DNA of 6,000 nucleotides from an uncultured Christensenella sp. (GTDB lineage Bacteria; Bacillota; Clostridia; Christensenellales; UBA1242), in NCBI GenBank assembly GCA_949291975.1, contig CASEYA010000067.1:1-6000 (forward strand), written 5' to 3'. Both the position numbers and the translations under genes were made by a program. Each line of letters opens with the position of its first letter. Positions within the stretch are counted from its first letter, which is position 1. The notes below the pieces were generated by a model. The model made no database searches and was not told where the DNA came from. It worked only from the letters and a program-made list of their open reading frames with translations. Shown piece by piece: positions 1-5,550 of this stretch.

Positions 1-341
1 ACACACGCCTTTTATCACGCCAAACTTAAAAGAAAAAAAATACTTTTTTATTTTGTTATACAGCGCCCAAAGTCAATTAGAAATTGACGAAAGTCATGAC
101 AGCGCACAATGCCATGATATAGAAATTAACTTATTTACCGCTTATGTAATGTTATAAACTATGAGTTTTGCAATCAAATAGAAATTGACGAAAATTATGA
201 CAGCGCTCAAAGTTAAAATTTAAAAATTGACCTATTTACCGCCTATGTAAACTTGTAAACTATATCTAAACGGGGATAGCAAAGAAACAACTTTTGTCCC
301 GCCGAAGTTATGCAAGAAAAAAAAGAACGCATCTTGCGCTC
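1..341. other. Gene-free AT-rich intergenic stretch
   Basis: I see no coding region with a plausible ribosome binding site here. The stretch lies downstream of the minus-strand gene that ends at 342. It holds a short direct repeat of CACGCC (4-9 and 16-21), an A/T-only run at about 30-60, the degenerate tandem repeat at 61-263, and the minus-strand terminator at its right end. What lies left of base 1 is unknown. Confidence 0.6.
61..263. repeat. Degenerate 101-bp tandem repeat
   Basis: Bases 81-162 and 182-263 align without gaps at an offset of exactly 101 bp; I count about 66 of 82 identical positions. The best conserved blocks are AAATTGACGAAA, TGACAGCGC(A/T)CAA, TATTTACCGC(T/C)TATGTAA and TAAACTAT. 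A further partial copy of the CAGCGC-CAA block followed by AGAAATTGAC begins at 61, so CAGCGCNCAA occurs three times (61, 100, 201). No terminal inverted repeats or coding potential are visible. It could be an old local duplication or a remnant of a dispersed intergenic element. Confidence 0.7.
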
Positions 342-343
342 TT
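311..343 (-). terminator. Intrinsic terminator of the 577-aa minus-strand gene
   Basis: Read on the minus strand, an 8-bp stem AAGAGCGC / GCGTTCTT (one G-U pair) closes a 5-nt AAGAT loop (arms at 336-343 and 323-330). A run of six T, then CTT, follows (322 down to 314). The hairpin begins inside the TAA stop codon at 342-344. On the + strand there is no U-tract, so it is directional. Confidence 0.85.
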
Positions 344-2075
344 AAAGTGTTTGCTCTTTTGTTTTTTTGTTTGGCGAAATAATTCCATTTTTATCAATTG
401 TTACTTCTTGTGAAATTACTTTTTCATTAAGATTTATGCCTTTGTCTAGTTTGATGTTTTGAATTGGAATGTCTTGAATGCTGGCAATGTTAAGTATCAC
501 TCGTGTTTGCTCTTCTGTTAGTGTGGATGTTACCCTTCTGCTTTTTGTGATGGAAGAAAACACCTCGTTTATGCTTTTATAGGTTTTTTCTCTGAATTTA
601 ATGCCCTCACGAACTTTTAGTTGGTGTGTTTGGTCTTTCTTTTCAACTTCGACCAAAACGGAGTCTGTTAGGTCTTTTTTTCCAAGTTTTGCTTTGATTA
701 GTGATTTTTTTAGCCAATCTTTATAAGATATTTTTGACTGTTCATAACTGCCAAATTTTTCCATTCCACCATCGGTAAGCACAATTCCATCAATAAGTGA
801 TTTTGCAATTTTAACAGCAACTGCCTCTCTTGTGTCTTTTTCTGCTGTTTGACTGTTTTTATCATATATTTTTTTGTTAAAGCCAAGGCTGGTTGGAAAG
901 GAGACATCACTTCTTTCTATTTCTTTATAGAATGAATTTTCTGGATATAGAATTTTTTTAAACCCTTTTTTTACATCGGCAAAAGAAATTTTTCCACTAA
1001 GCAGGTCTTGTTCGGTTATTTTGCTGTATTTTAACAGTTCGGCAAAAGCTATGCCATTTTGTTGATATTCCCAAAATTTTTTGTCTTCTTCTTCAAACTT
1101 TGAATTTTTTACTTCCTCAATTTCTGGTTTTATCAGGCTTTCAATGTCGTCAAGGCTTGGAATGGGAACAAATTCATCTTGCATGCTTTGCTGCTGCGAA
1201 CTTGCCACACCAAGAGCAAGCACAAGTGCCATACAGCATGAAATGGCATTACTGCGTGGGTTTTTATTCATCCAGTTTTCATCTCGTGACATTCTGCTAA
1301 TTTCACTGTGTTCTGAGATTTTGGGGTTGTTGATGTTTTCTTTTTCTCCCACAATGCTTTCGGTAAACAGTGTTAGGGTGTTATCTTTTTTCAAAAATTC
1401 GCCAGCGCCAATGTAACGTTCTTTTTCAGCACTTTCAAAAAAGTCTTCTGCAAAGACAAAAACATCATCACTTAAAGATTTAACAGAAAAATTTGTGGAA
1501 TATTTGTTTGGTTTGCCATATGGAGCATATGAAATCAAAAGCGCTTGGCGAAGCACTTGTTTTGTCTCTTCTTCGCTGTATCCAAGGTTGGTGGTCATGG
1601 TGCTGGCGACTTTGTCTATAATTTGACTTGCAACTTTTTCCCCGTGGCAATGCGATAGAATGTTCACATTTCGCATATTTTGGCAGGCTTTTTTGGTTGG
1701 CAGTCTGTTGCCATTTGCATCTGTTACTCGTGGCAGAAAAAGTTTTTCAGCAATTTGATTTATGTCTTCATCGGTTAAATATCCAACTGAATCTTTATTT
1801 TGTGCGTTGTAATGAATGGAAAAAATATCAATAAAATTGTCGGTGTCTTTCATGCCCAAAAGTTGCTTTGTCATCTTTGCAAGCCCGTTTGCAAACTCTT
1901 CACTTGTGGTGCCATCGCCACCAAAACAAAGAACAATTGGCTTGTTGTTTGGAATGTTATCAAGGTCAACATTTTCCCAACCAAACTTGTTTTCCTCTGT
2001 TTTTGGAACACGCTTTCCAAAACCCCATTTGATAAAAGTGCTTTCATTTTGTTCTTGTGTTTTGTTTTTTGGCAT
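342..2075 (-). CDS. Hypothetical protein, possible alpha/beta-hydrolase-like N-terminal half
   Basis: This is a 577-residue protein that I do not recognise. The start is set by AAAGGAG (2082-2088), 6 nt before the ATG. Residues 46-55 (PIVLCFGGDG) look like a beta strand running into a glycine-rich oxyanion-type turn. Residues 137-151 (VNILSHCHGEKVASQ) look like a strand-elbow-helix in which SHCHG (141-145) sits where hydrolases carry GxSxG, with Cys143 as the candidate nucleophile. Residues 196-213 could hold an acidic residue of a triad; I could not place a histidine. A hydrophobic Ala/Leu/Cys segment at 276-293 may be a buried helix or a single membrane segment. The C-terminal half (about 300-577) is Lys/Glu-rich with no motif I know. 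There is no N-terminal signal peptide. Leucine codons are mostly CTT/TTG, as in the ribosomal genes, so it looks resident rather than newly acquired. The hydrolase assignment is inference only. Confidence 0.85.
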   Translation of the reverse strand: MPKNKTQEQNESTFIKWGFGKRVPKTEENKFGWENVDLDNIPNNKPIVLCFGGDGTTSEEFANGLAKMTKQLLGMKDTDNFIDIFSIHYNAQNKDSVGYLTDEDINQIAEKLFLPRVTDANGNRLPTKKACQNMRNVNILSHCHGEKVASQIIDKVASTMTTNLGYSEEETKQVLRQALLISYAPYGKPNKYSTNFSVKSLSDDVFVFAEDFFESAEKERYIGAGEFLKKDNTLTLFTESIVGEKENINNPKISEHSEISRMSRDENWMNKNPRSNAISCCMALVLALGVASSQQQSMQDEFVPIPSLDDIESLIKPEIEEVKNSKFEEEDKKFWEYQQNGIAFAELLKYSKITEQDLLSGKISFADVKKGFKKILYPENSFYKEIERSDVSFPTSLGFNKKIYDKNSQTAEKDTREAVAVKIAKSLIDGIVLTDGGMEKFGSYEQSKISYKDWLKKSLIKAKLGKKDLTDSVLVEVEKKDQTHQLKVREGIKFREKTYKSINEVFSSITKSRRVTSTLTEEQTRVILNIASIQDIPIQNIKLDKGINLNEKVISQEVTIDKNGIISPNKKTKEQTL

Positions 2076-2081
2076 GAACTG

Positions 2082-2136
2082 CTCCTTTTAGCTTTTTTGC
2101 TGATATAAGTGTAATATTTTTTGCCAAAAAAGTCAA
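2082..2136 (-). promoter_or_regulatory. Promoter and RBS of the minus-strand 577-aa gene
   Basis: On the minus strand a TTGACT -35 box (2131-2136) is followed by a 17-bp spacer (2114-2130) and a TACACT -10 box (2108-2113). Transcription would start near 2101. The AAAGGAG ribosome binding site is at 2082-2088. The spacer contains a TTTTTTGGCAAAAAA near-palindrome. The boxes match consensus at 5/6 and 4/6 positions. Confidence 0.6.
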
Positions 2137-2270
2137 TTATTATAGTGGCAAAACGACTTATTTAGATTCTTCTAGACTTCTTGCCATGTTTTAAATTTAG
2201 ACAAGCATCTTTGCTGTAAATAATCTTGCCAAACAGTGTTAATTTTTATGCAAAAAAGATAAAAAATCTA

Positions 2271-2299
2271 TTGACTTTATTTGACGAATATGTTAACAT
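2271..2299 (+). promoter_or_regulatory. Promoter for rpmG-secE-nusG
   Basis: TTGACT (2271-2276) is followed after 17 bp by TAACAT (2294-2299), preceded by TGT as an extended -10 element. A start near 2306 would give a leader of about 45 nt. A second TTGAC at 2281 lacks a well-spaced -10 box. It is divergent to the promoter at 2108-2136. Confidence 0.5.
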
Positions 2300-2303
2300 T
2301 ATC

Positions 2304-2334
2304 TAACACTGACCGCACGGGGTGTTAATTTTTT
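2304..2334 (+). promoter_or_regulatory. Terminator-like hairpin in the rpmG leader
   Basis: TAACACT (2304-2310) pairs with GGTGTTA (2321-2327), with one G-U pair. Inside, CC (2313-2314) pairs with GG (2319-2320) around a GCAC loop, leaving GA bulged. ATTTTTTATT follows directly. The shape is that of an intrinsic terminator or attenuator at the very 5' end of the predicted rpmG transcript. The sequence GTGTTAATTTTT also occurs at 2236-2247 without a matching left arm. It may be a transcription attenuator, a 5' stabilising hairpin or chance. Confidence 0.35.
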
Positions 2335-2350
2335 ATTAAAGGGGTGGCAA

Positions 2351-2500
2351 ATGAGAACGAATATAACTCTTGCTTGCACAGAGTGTAAGGAACGCAACTA
2401 CGACACACAAAAGAACAAGAAGAACGACCCAGACAGAATGGAAATCAAAAAATACTGTCCAAGATGCAAGAAGCACACAGTGCACAAAGAAAGCAAATAA
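2351..2500 (+). CDS. rpmG: 50S ribosomal protein L33
   Basis: The 49-residue product begins [17 protein letters not shown] and is the usual length for bacterial L33, a small protein of the large ribosomal subunit near the E site. Two CxxC pairs (Cys9/Cys12 and Cys36/Cys39) form a zinc ribbon, so this is the zinc-binding (C+) form rather than the cysteine-free paralogue found in some Firmicutes. The ATG is preceded by AAAGGGG (2338-2344). It lies 26 nt upstream of secE, the classic rpmG-secE-nusG arrangement, and is probably the first gene of that transcript. No tRNA-Trp gene, which often sits nearby, is visible. Confidence 0.95.
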   Translation: MRTNITLACTECKERNYDTQKNKKNDPDRMEIKKYCPRCKKHTVHKESK

Positions 2501-2526
2501 TAAAATAAATCAAACGGGAGAATGAC

Positions 2527-3015
2527 ATGGCAAAACCTAGGCATAAAGGAAAGTCTAAGCAAAAAAAGCCAAAACCAAAAGTAGTTATTGAAGCAACAGC
2601 AACACCAGTTGAAGATGAAAACTTGAAAAATGATGTTCAAGCAGAAACTGATGTAAAGAATGAAAATGGTGTGGCAGAACAAACTGAAACTGTTAACTCT
2701 GGTTCTTTGAACGCAGAAACTGAAAAAAGTGCAAAAGAGTTAAAGAAAGAGGCAAAGGCTCAGGCAAAAAAAGACAAAGAAATTGCCAAAGACAAAGCAA
2801 AGAAGAAAAAAGAAGAACAGCGTGAGCGTGCTGGCAAAATTACTCTTAAACAACGCATAAAAGAAACAGGAAGCGAACTTAAAAAGGTAAGTTGGCCGTC
2901 TTTTAAAGAAGTTATGAAAAAGACGGGAGTTGTTATTGCAGTTGTTCTTTTCTTTGCAGTTATTTTGTTTGCATTCGATTATTTGTTAAGTGTTCTGTAT
3001 AACCTTATGACTTAA
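2527..3015 (+). CDS. secE: Preprotein translocase subunit SecE, with long charged N-terminal extension
   Basis: SecE clamps the SecY channel in the cytoplasmic membrane and is required for Sec-dependent export. The family core is at the C-terminus: an amphipathic helix at about 103-120, the conserved KKVSWPS motif (119-125), and one membrane-spanning helix at about 134-158. The protein is 162 residues, against roughly 60-75 for single-span SecE. The first 100 residues are a low-complexity Lys/Glu/Ala/Gln tract that starts very basic (MAKPRHKGKSKQKK), becomes acidic at about 28-70, and turns lysine-rich again at 70-100, probably disordered or coiled coil. The start is supported by GGGAG (2516-2520), 6 nt before the ATG. 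It is the second gene of the rpmG-secE-nusG unit; a 60-nt AT-rich spacer follows, with a 9-bp direct repeat TTTATAAAC (3034-3042, 3051-3059). Confidence 0.95.
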   Translation: MAKPRHKGKSKQKKPKPKVVIEATATPVEDENLKNDVQAETDVKNENGVAEQTETVNSGSLNAETEKSAKELKKEAKAQAKKDKEIAKDKAKKKKEEQRERAGKITLKQRIKETGSELKKVSWPSFKEVMKKTGVVIAVVLFFAVILFAFDYLLSVLYNLMT

Positions 3016-3075
3016 AATTGTTTTTAAAAGATTTTTATAAACAAAAAATATTTATAAACTTAGTTAGGGGGATAT

Positions 3076-3612
3076 ATGGCAGAAAAGAAATTTATCAGCA
3101 CTGAACCAAAATGGTATGTTCTTCACACTTTTCACAGTTATGAAGCAGTTGCAAAGGAAAACTTGGAGCAAGTTGTTGAAAACGGAAACTTGCAAGACCG
3201 CATTTTTGATATTGTGATTCCAACCGAAGATGTTATTGAAGAGATTAACGGCAGAAAAAAACTTGTAACAAGAAAGTCAATGCCTTGCTATATCTTCATA
3301 AAAATGATTTATGGTGATGACATTTGGCATACCATAACACACACTCGTGGAATAACGGGCTTTGTTGGTCCAAAGGGGCGTCCATTGCCACTTACCGATG
3401 AAGAAATTCGCAAAATGGGGCTTGAAAAAGTTCCTGTTGACTTCACTTTGGAAGTTGGCGATGATGTTGAAATTATTTCAGGCTCTTTGGTTGGCACAGT
3501 TTGCACAGTAAGCAAAGTTGATGCAGAAAATCAAAGATGCAAGGTTATAATTAACATGTTTGACCGTGAAACTCCAATTGAACTGTCTTACAGCGAAGTT
3601 AGAAAACTTTAA
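3076..3612 (+). CDS. nusG: Transcription termination/antitermination factor NusG
   Basis: NusG binds the RNA polymerase clamp and modulates pausing, Rho action and coupling to the ribosome. At 178 residues it has the normal length. The NGN domain spans about 11-115: KWYVLHTFHSYE at the start and TRGITGFVG at 90-98. A linker leads to the KOW domain (about 125-178: EVGDDVEIISGSLVGT, then NMFDRETPIEL). Deviations from the common consensus are visible: PGY is PCY (70-72), the KOW GPF turn is GSL (136-138), and FGRxTP is FDRETP (162-167). AGGGGG (3066-3071) precedes the ATG at short spacing. It follows secE as usual; the TAA stop is 19 nt before a small ORF. Confidence 0.96.
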   Translation: MAEKKFISTEPKWYVLHTFHSYEAVAKENLEQVVENGNLQDRIFDIVIPTEDVIEEINGRKKLVTRKSMPCYIFIKMIYGDDIWHTITHTRGITGFVGPKGRPLPLTDEEIRKMGLEKVPVDFTLEVGDDVEIISGSLVGTVCTVSKVDAENQRCKVIINMFDRETPIELSYSEVRKL

Positions 3613-3631
3613 AAGGTCGCATGAAACAAAA

Positions 3632-3838
3632 ATGGATTATAGCAAGCAAATTATTGCTGATAAGAAGCAAGAAGAAAAGTCGCATTTAAAAACTGCAACC
3701 TTGAGAAGACAAACCCTTGAAGAGTTTTTTCAATTTTGGCAAGAAGGAAAGAAAAAAGAAAGAAATTTCAAGGGCTTGACCGACGAGCAGCAGGAAAAGA
3801 TAAAAGACCAAGAAACACAACTTATGTGCAGAGATTGA
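3632..3838 (+). CDS. Small charged hypothetical protein between nusG and rplK
   Basis: This 68-residue ORF starts MDYSKQIIADKK and ends TQLMCRD. I do not recognise it. It is rich in Lys, Glu and Gln, with a predicted helical stretch around LRRQTLEEFFQFWQEGKKKE (residues 25-44), and has no signal peptide or membrane segment. An in-frame ATG at 3560 lies inside nusG and is an unlikely start. The 3632 start has no close Shine-Dalgarno; AAAGG (3612-3616) is 15 nt away and is better spaced for an ATG at 3621, which opens only a 22-codon frame ending at 3689. Codon use (CTT, TTG, ACC) resembles the neighbours, which argues for coding. It may be translated by reinitiation after nusG, or be a degenerate or non-coding remnant. 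Confidence 0.45.
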   Translation: MDYSKQIIADKKQEEKSHLKTATLRRQTLEEFFQFWQEGKKKERNFKGLTDEQQEKIKDQETQLMCRD

Positions 3839-3965
3839 GTTAAAAAACAAAAAACAACTTGATTTTTGAACATAAATTGAAAATTATTTTTATTAAAAAA
3901 TTTGGTTTTAACCTTTAAAAGCAAGTTTTATAAAAAAAATTGCAATTAAAGTTTAAAATATACAT
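3839..3965. other. AT-rich spacer, possible rplK promoter region
   Basis: This stretch is almost wholly A and T with no convincing gene. Weak promoter-like pairs exist: TTGAAC (3866-3871), 17 bp, TTTATT (3889-3894). TATAAA (3929-3934) is another -10-like box, with no clear -35 element. Such matches are expected by chance in sequence this AT-rich. No terminator hairpin is clear after the small ORF, so rplK could also be read from the upstream operon. Confidence 0.4.
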
Positions 3966-4013
3966 GTGGGAGAAAATCAAAAATCTTTTTCATTTGGTTT
4001 TCGCTATTACCAC
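3966..4013 (+). promoter_or_regulatory. Candidate L1-binding autoregulatory structure in the rplK leader
   Basis: GUGG (3966-3969) pairs with CCAC (4010-4013). A 2-nt left bulge GA (3970-3971) faces a 7-nt right loop GCUAUUA (4003-4009). Then a 10-bp helix (3972-3981 with 3993-4002, one G-U) closes an 11-nt loop. Two helices joined by an asymmetric GA/multi-nt loop, with the right strand ending in UUACCACC, resemble the L1 site of 23S rRNA (GGUGGGAG ... GAAAUACCACC). L1 is known to repress its own operon by binding such an mRNA mimic, and L1 is encoded by the second gene here. The helix I is short, so this remains a candidate. Confidence 0.5.
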
Positions 4014-4015
4014 CA

Positions 4016-4038
4016 CCGCAAAAGGAATGCGGAAGGAG
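4016..4038 (+). promoter_or_regulatory. Hairpin abutting the rplK Shine-Dalgarno site
   Basis: CCGCA (4016-4020) pairs perfectly with UGCGG (4028-4032) around the 7-nt loop AAAGGAA. The strong Shine-Dalgarno AAGGAG (4033-4038) begins at the next base, 6 nt before the ATG at 4045. Being between the candidate L1 site and the start codon, it could help to control ribosome access. The loop itself contains AAAGGA, a second SD-like sequence. Confidence 0.45.
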
Positions 4039-4044
4039 AAGAAA

Positions 4045-4488
4045 ATGGCAGAAAAGAAAGCAGTTAAAATCATTAAACTTCAACTTCCTGCTGGAAAGGC
4101 TACACCAGCGCCACCAGTTGGAAGTGTCTGTGGTGCAGCAGGAATTAACATTCCTCAGTTCGTTCAAGAATTTAACGGACTTACCGCATCACAAATTGGA
4201 ACCATTGTTCCAGTTGTAATCAGCGTTTATGCTGACCGTAGTTTTAGTCTTGAAATCAAGACCCCACCAGCACCAGTTCTAATTAAGAAGGCTTGTGGAA
4301 TTGAAAAAGGCAGTGGAAAGTGCCACAAAGACAAGGTTGCACAAATCACAAAGGCTCAAATTCGTGAAATTGCTGAGCTTAAAATGAAAGACCTCAATGC
4401 TGCAAACATCGAAACAGCAATGAAAATGATTGCTGGAACAGCACGCAGTATGGGCATCACTGTTAAAGATGACGAGGAGGTGGCTTAA
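4045..4488 (+). CDS. rplK: 50S ribosomal protein L11
   Basis: L11 binds the GTPase-associated region of 23S rRNA (around nucleotide 1070) at the stalk base and is needed for factor-dependent GTP hydrolysis and the stringent response. The 147-residue product starts [26 protein letters not shown]. The N-terminal domain (about 6-72) keeps the flexible proline-rich TPAPPVG loop (20-26). The rRNA-binding C-terminal domain (about 75-141) ends in the typical [20 protein letters not shown]. The usual GPALGQxG after the proline loop is replaced by GSVCGAAG (26-33), an unusual change. The start at 4045 is fixed by AAGGAG at 4033-4038; the frame is open upstream to an ATG at 3940, but this lacks a ribosome binding site and crosses the structured leader. 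The last codons carry the Shine-Dalgarno for rplA. Confidence 0.96.
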   Translation: MAEKKAVKIIKLQLPAGKATPAPPVGSVCGAAGINIPQFVQEFNGLTASQIGTIVPVVISVYADRSFSLEIKTPPAPVLIKKACGIEKGSGKCHKDKVAQITKAQIREIAELKMKDLNAANIETAMKMIAGTARSMGITVKDDEEVA

Positions 4489-4489
4489 T

Positions 4490-5167
4490 ATGAGTGGAAA
4501 GAAATTTATTGAAGCAACCAAAAACATTGATTTCACCAAGACCTATTCACCAGAAGAAGCACTTAAAATTCTTGTGAAGGCATCATATGTTAAGTTTGAC
4601 GAAACAGTTGAACTTCATGCAAGACTTGGTGTTGACGGCAGACAAGCTGACCAACAAGTTCGTGGTGTTGTTGTGCTTCCTGCAGGAACAGGAAAGAAAC
4701 TTAAGGTTCTTGTAATTGCCAAAGGAGACAAGGCAGACGAAGCAACCAAAGCTGGCGCAGACTTTGTTGGAGCAGAAGAAATTATTGCAAAAATTGCAGG
4801 ACAAAACTGGCTTGATTTTGATGTGTGCATTACCACACCAGACATGATGGGACTTCTTGGAAGAGTTGCAAAAATTCTTGGACCAAAAGGCTTGATGCCA
4901 AACCCAAAAAGTGGAACAGTTACAAACGATGTTGCAAAAGCAATTGCTGATGTAAAGGCAGGTAAGGTTGAATATCGTTTAGAGAAGAACAACATTGTTC
5001 ACTGTCCAATTGGAAAGGTTAGCTTTGGAGTTGAAAAACTTCTTTCTAACTATCAAACTTTGATTGACGCACTTGCAAGAGCAAAACCAGCGGCTTCAAA
5101 GGGAGTGTATTTCAGGTCTGTTTCACTTGCAACCACCATGGGACCAGGACTGAAAATTCAAGTTTAA
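4490..5167 (+). CDS. rplA: 50S ribosomal protein L1
   Basis: L1 forms the mobile L1 stalk of the large subunit that moves deacylated tRNA out of the E site, and in many bacteria it represses the L11-L1 operon by binding its mRNA. The 225-residue product is close to the usual length (about 230), with a slightly shortened N-terminus ([14 protein letters not shown]). The family signature [17 protein letters not shown] spans 129-145, and the C-terminal [15 protein letters not shown] is typical. GAGGAGG (4474-4480) inside the rplK 3' end lies 9 nt before the ATG, and only one base separates the rplK stop from this start, so translation is probably coupled. An in-frame ATG at 4430 inside rplK is not the start. 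Leucine is written almost always CTT, as expected for a highly expressed resident gene. Confidence 0.97.
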   Translation: MSGKKFIEATKNIDFTKTYSPEEALKILVKASYVKFDETVELHARLGVDGRQADQQVRGVVVLPAGTGKKLKVLVIAKGDKADEATKAGADFVGAEEIIAKIAGQNWLDFDVCITTPDMMGLLGRVAKILGPKGLMPNPKSGTVTNDVAKAIADVKAGKVEYRLEKNNIVHCPIGKVSFGVEKLLSNYQTLIDALARAKPAASKGVYFRSVSLATTMGPGLKIQV

Positions 5168-5180
5168 TGATAAAAGATAA

Positions 5181-5205
5181 AATGAGGATATTTCCTCATT
5201 TTTTT
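5181..5205 (+). terminator. Intrinsic terminator after rplA
   Basis: An 8-bp perfect stem AATGAGGA (5181-5188) / TCCTCATT (5193-5200) with a TATT loop is followed by five more T (5201-5205). It starts 13 nt after the rplA stop and closes the rplK-rplA transcript. On the minus strand the flanking A residues would also give a T-run, so it may act in both directions. Confidence 0.9.
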
Positions 5206-5284
5206 GTTAAAAAACTCTCAGATAATGAAATTTTTTAAAAGATTGCCTCACTGAAATAACCTTGAATATGCTTTTTTGTTTAAA

Positions 5285-5393
5285 TTGAAAATTAAAAGTT
5301 GTTATTTATGATAAAATAAAAATTTGACAATGTATTAGTTGTTAAAAGCCAGAATGCCAGATAAAAAATTTATTATCTGCTTTTTGTTTTTAT
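5285..5393 (+). ncRNA. Candidate small RNA with its own promoter and terminator
   Basis: TTGAAA (5285-5290), a 16-bp spacer and TATGAT (5307-5312) make a good promoter, with a start near 5319. The transcript would contain a first hairpin UUGACAA (5324-5330) / UUGUUAA (5339-5345) with an 8-nt loop, then a linker with GCCAGA written twice. A second hairpin follows, CAGATAA (5358-5364) / TTATCTG (5373-5379), with CTTTTTGTTTTTAT after it as a terminator tract. The RNA would be about 75 nt. It matches no RNA family that I recognise. High AT content makes chance promoters and hairpins likely, so this is tentative; the second hairpin alone could be a backup terminator for rplKA. Confidence 0.35.
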
Positions 5394-5512
5394 GTTGATA
5401 AAGTTATTTTTTATATTAAAATTGAAAATAAAAAATTTATCTTTTGAGTAACTAAAATTTAAGTTAAATTTTTAAGTTAAAATGATTATAAAATTTATTT
5501 TTGGTTAACATA

Positions 5513-5541
5513 TTGAAAATTTTTTATAATTATGATATAAT
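5513..5541 (+). promoter_or_regulatory. Strong promoter of the 63-aa ORF / PHP gene pair
   Basis: TTGAAA (5513-5518), a 17-bp spacer and a perfect TATAAT (5536-5541) preceded by TGA give an extended -10 promoter close to consensus. Transcription would start near 5548, about 20 nt before the first start codon. Confidence 0.75.
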
Positions 5542-5550
5542 TATATCATA
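5531..5550. promoter_or_regulatory. Perfect 20-bp palindrome over the -10 box (putative operator)
   Basis: TATGATATAA (5531-5540) is followed directly by its exact reverse complement TTATATCATA (5541-5550). The palindrome covers the whole -10 element and the predicted transcription start, the standard position for a repressor operator. No regulator gene is identifiable in the window, and the protein that would bind is unknown. Confidence 0.5.

Noticed and set aside
1..300. CRISPR array
   Set aside because: The repeats are 101 bp apart with about 80% identity throughout and no repeat/spacer division or cas genes.
271..301. Possible hairpin CGGGG...GTCCCG
   Set aside because: It needs a 4-nt bulge and wobble pairs and has no U-tract in either direction, so it is not supported as a terminator.
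1081..1416. 111-codon + strand open frame opposite the minus-strand gene
   Set aside because: It is a shadow of the 577-residue gene: serine/leucine-rich, no ribosome binding site, and the minus-strand frame is fully open with promoter, SD and terminator.
2101..2350. tRNA-Trp or other tRNA upstream of rpmG
   Set aside because: No cloverleaf arms or TTCGANTC-type T-loop could be found in this AT-rich stretch.
3940..4044. In-frame 35-codon N-terminal extension of rplK from an ATG at 3940
   Set aside because: There is no ribosome binding site at 3940, the extension has no L11 homology, and it overlaps the folded leader; the ATG at 4045 has an ideal AAGGAG.
4430..4489. Earlier in-frame start for rplA at 4430
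   Set aside because: It lies deep inside rplK and the added residues do not resemble L1; GAGGAGG before 4490 decides the start.
4615..4995. 126-codon minus-strand open frame inside rplA
   Set aside because: It is antisense to an unmistakable L1 gene and has no start signals.
5324..5352. TTGACA at 5324 as a -35 box
   Set aside because: No acceptable -10 box lies 16-18 bp downstream (AGCCAG there); the bases are better explained as an arm of the first hairpin of the candidate RNA.
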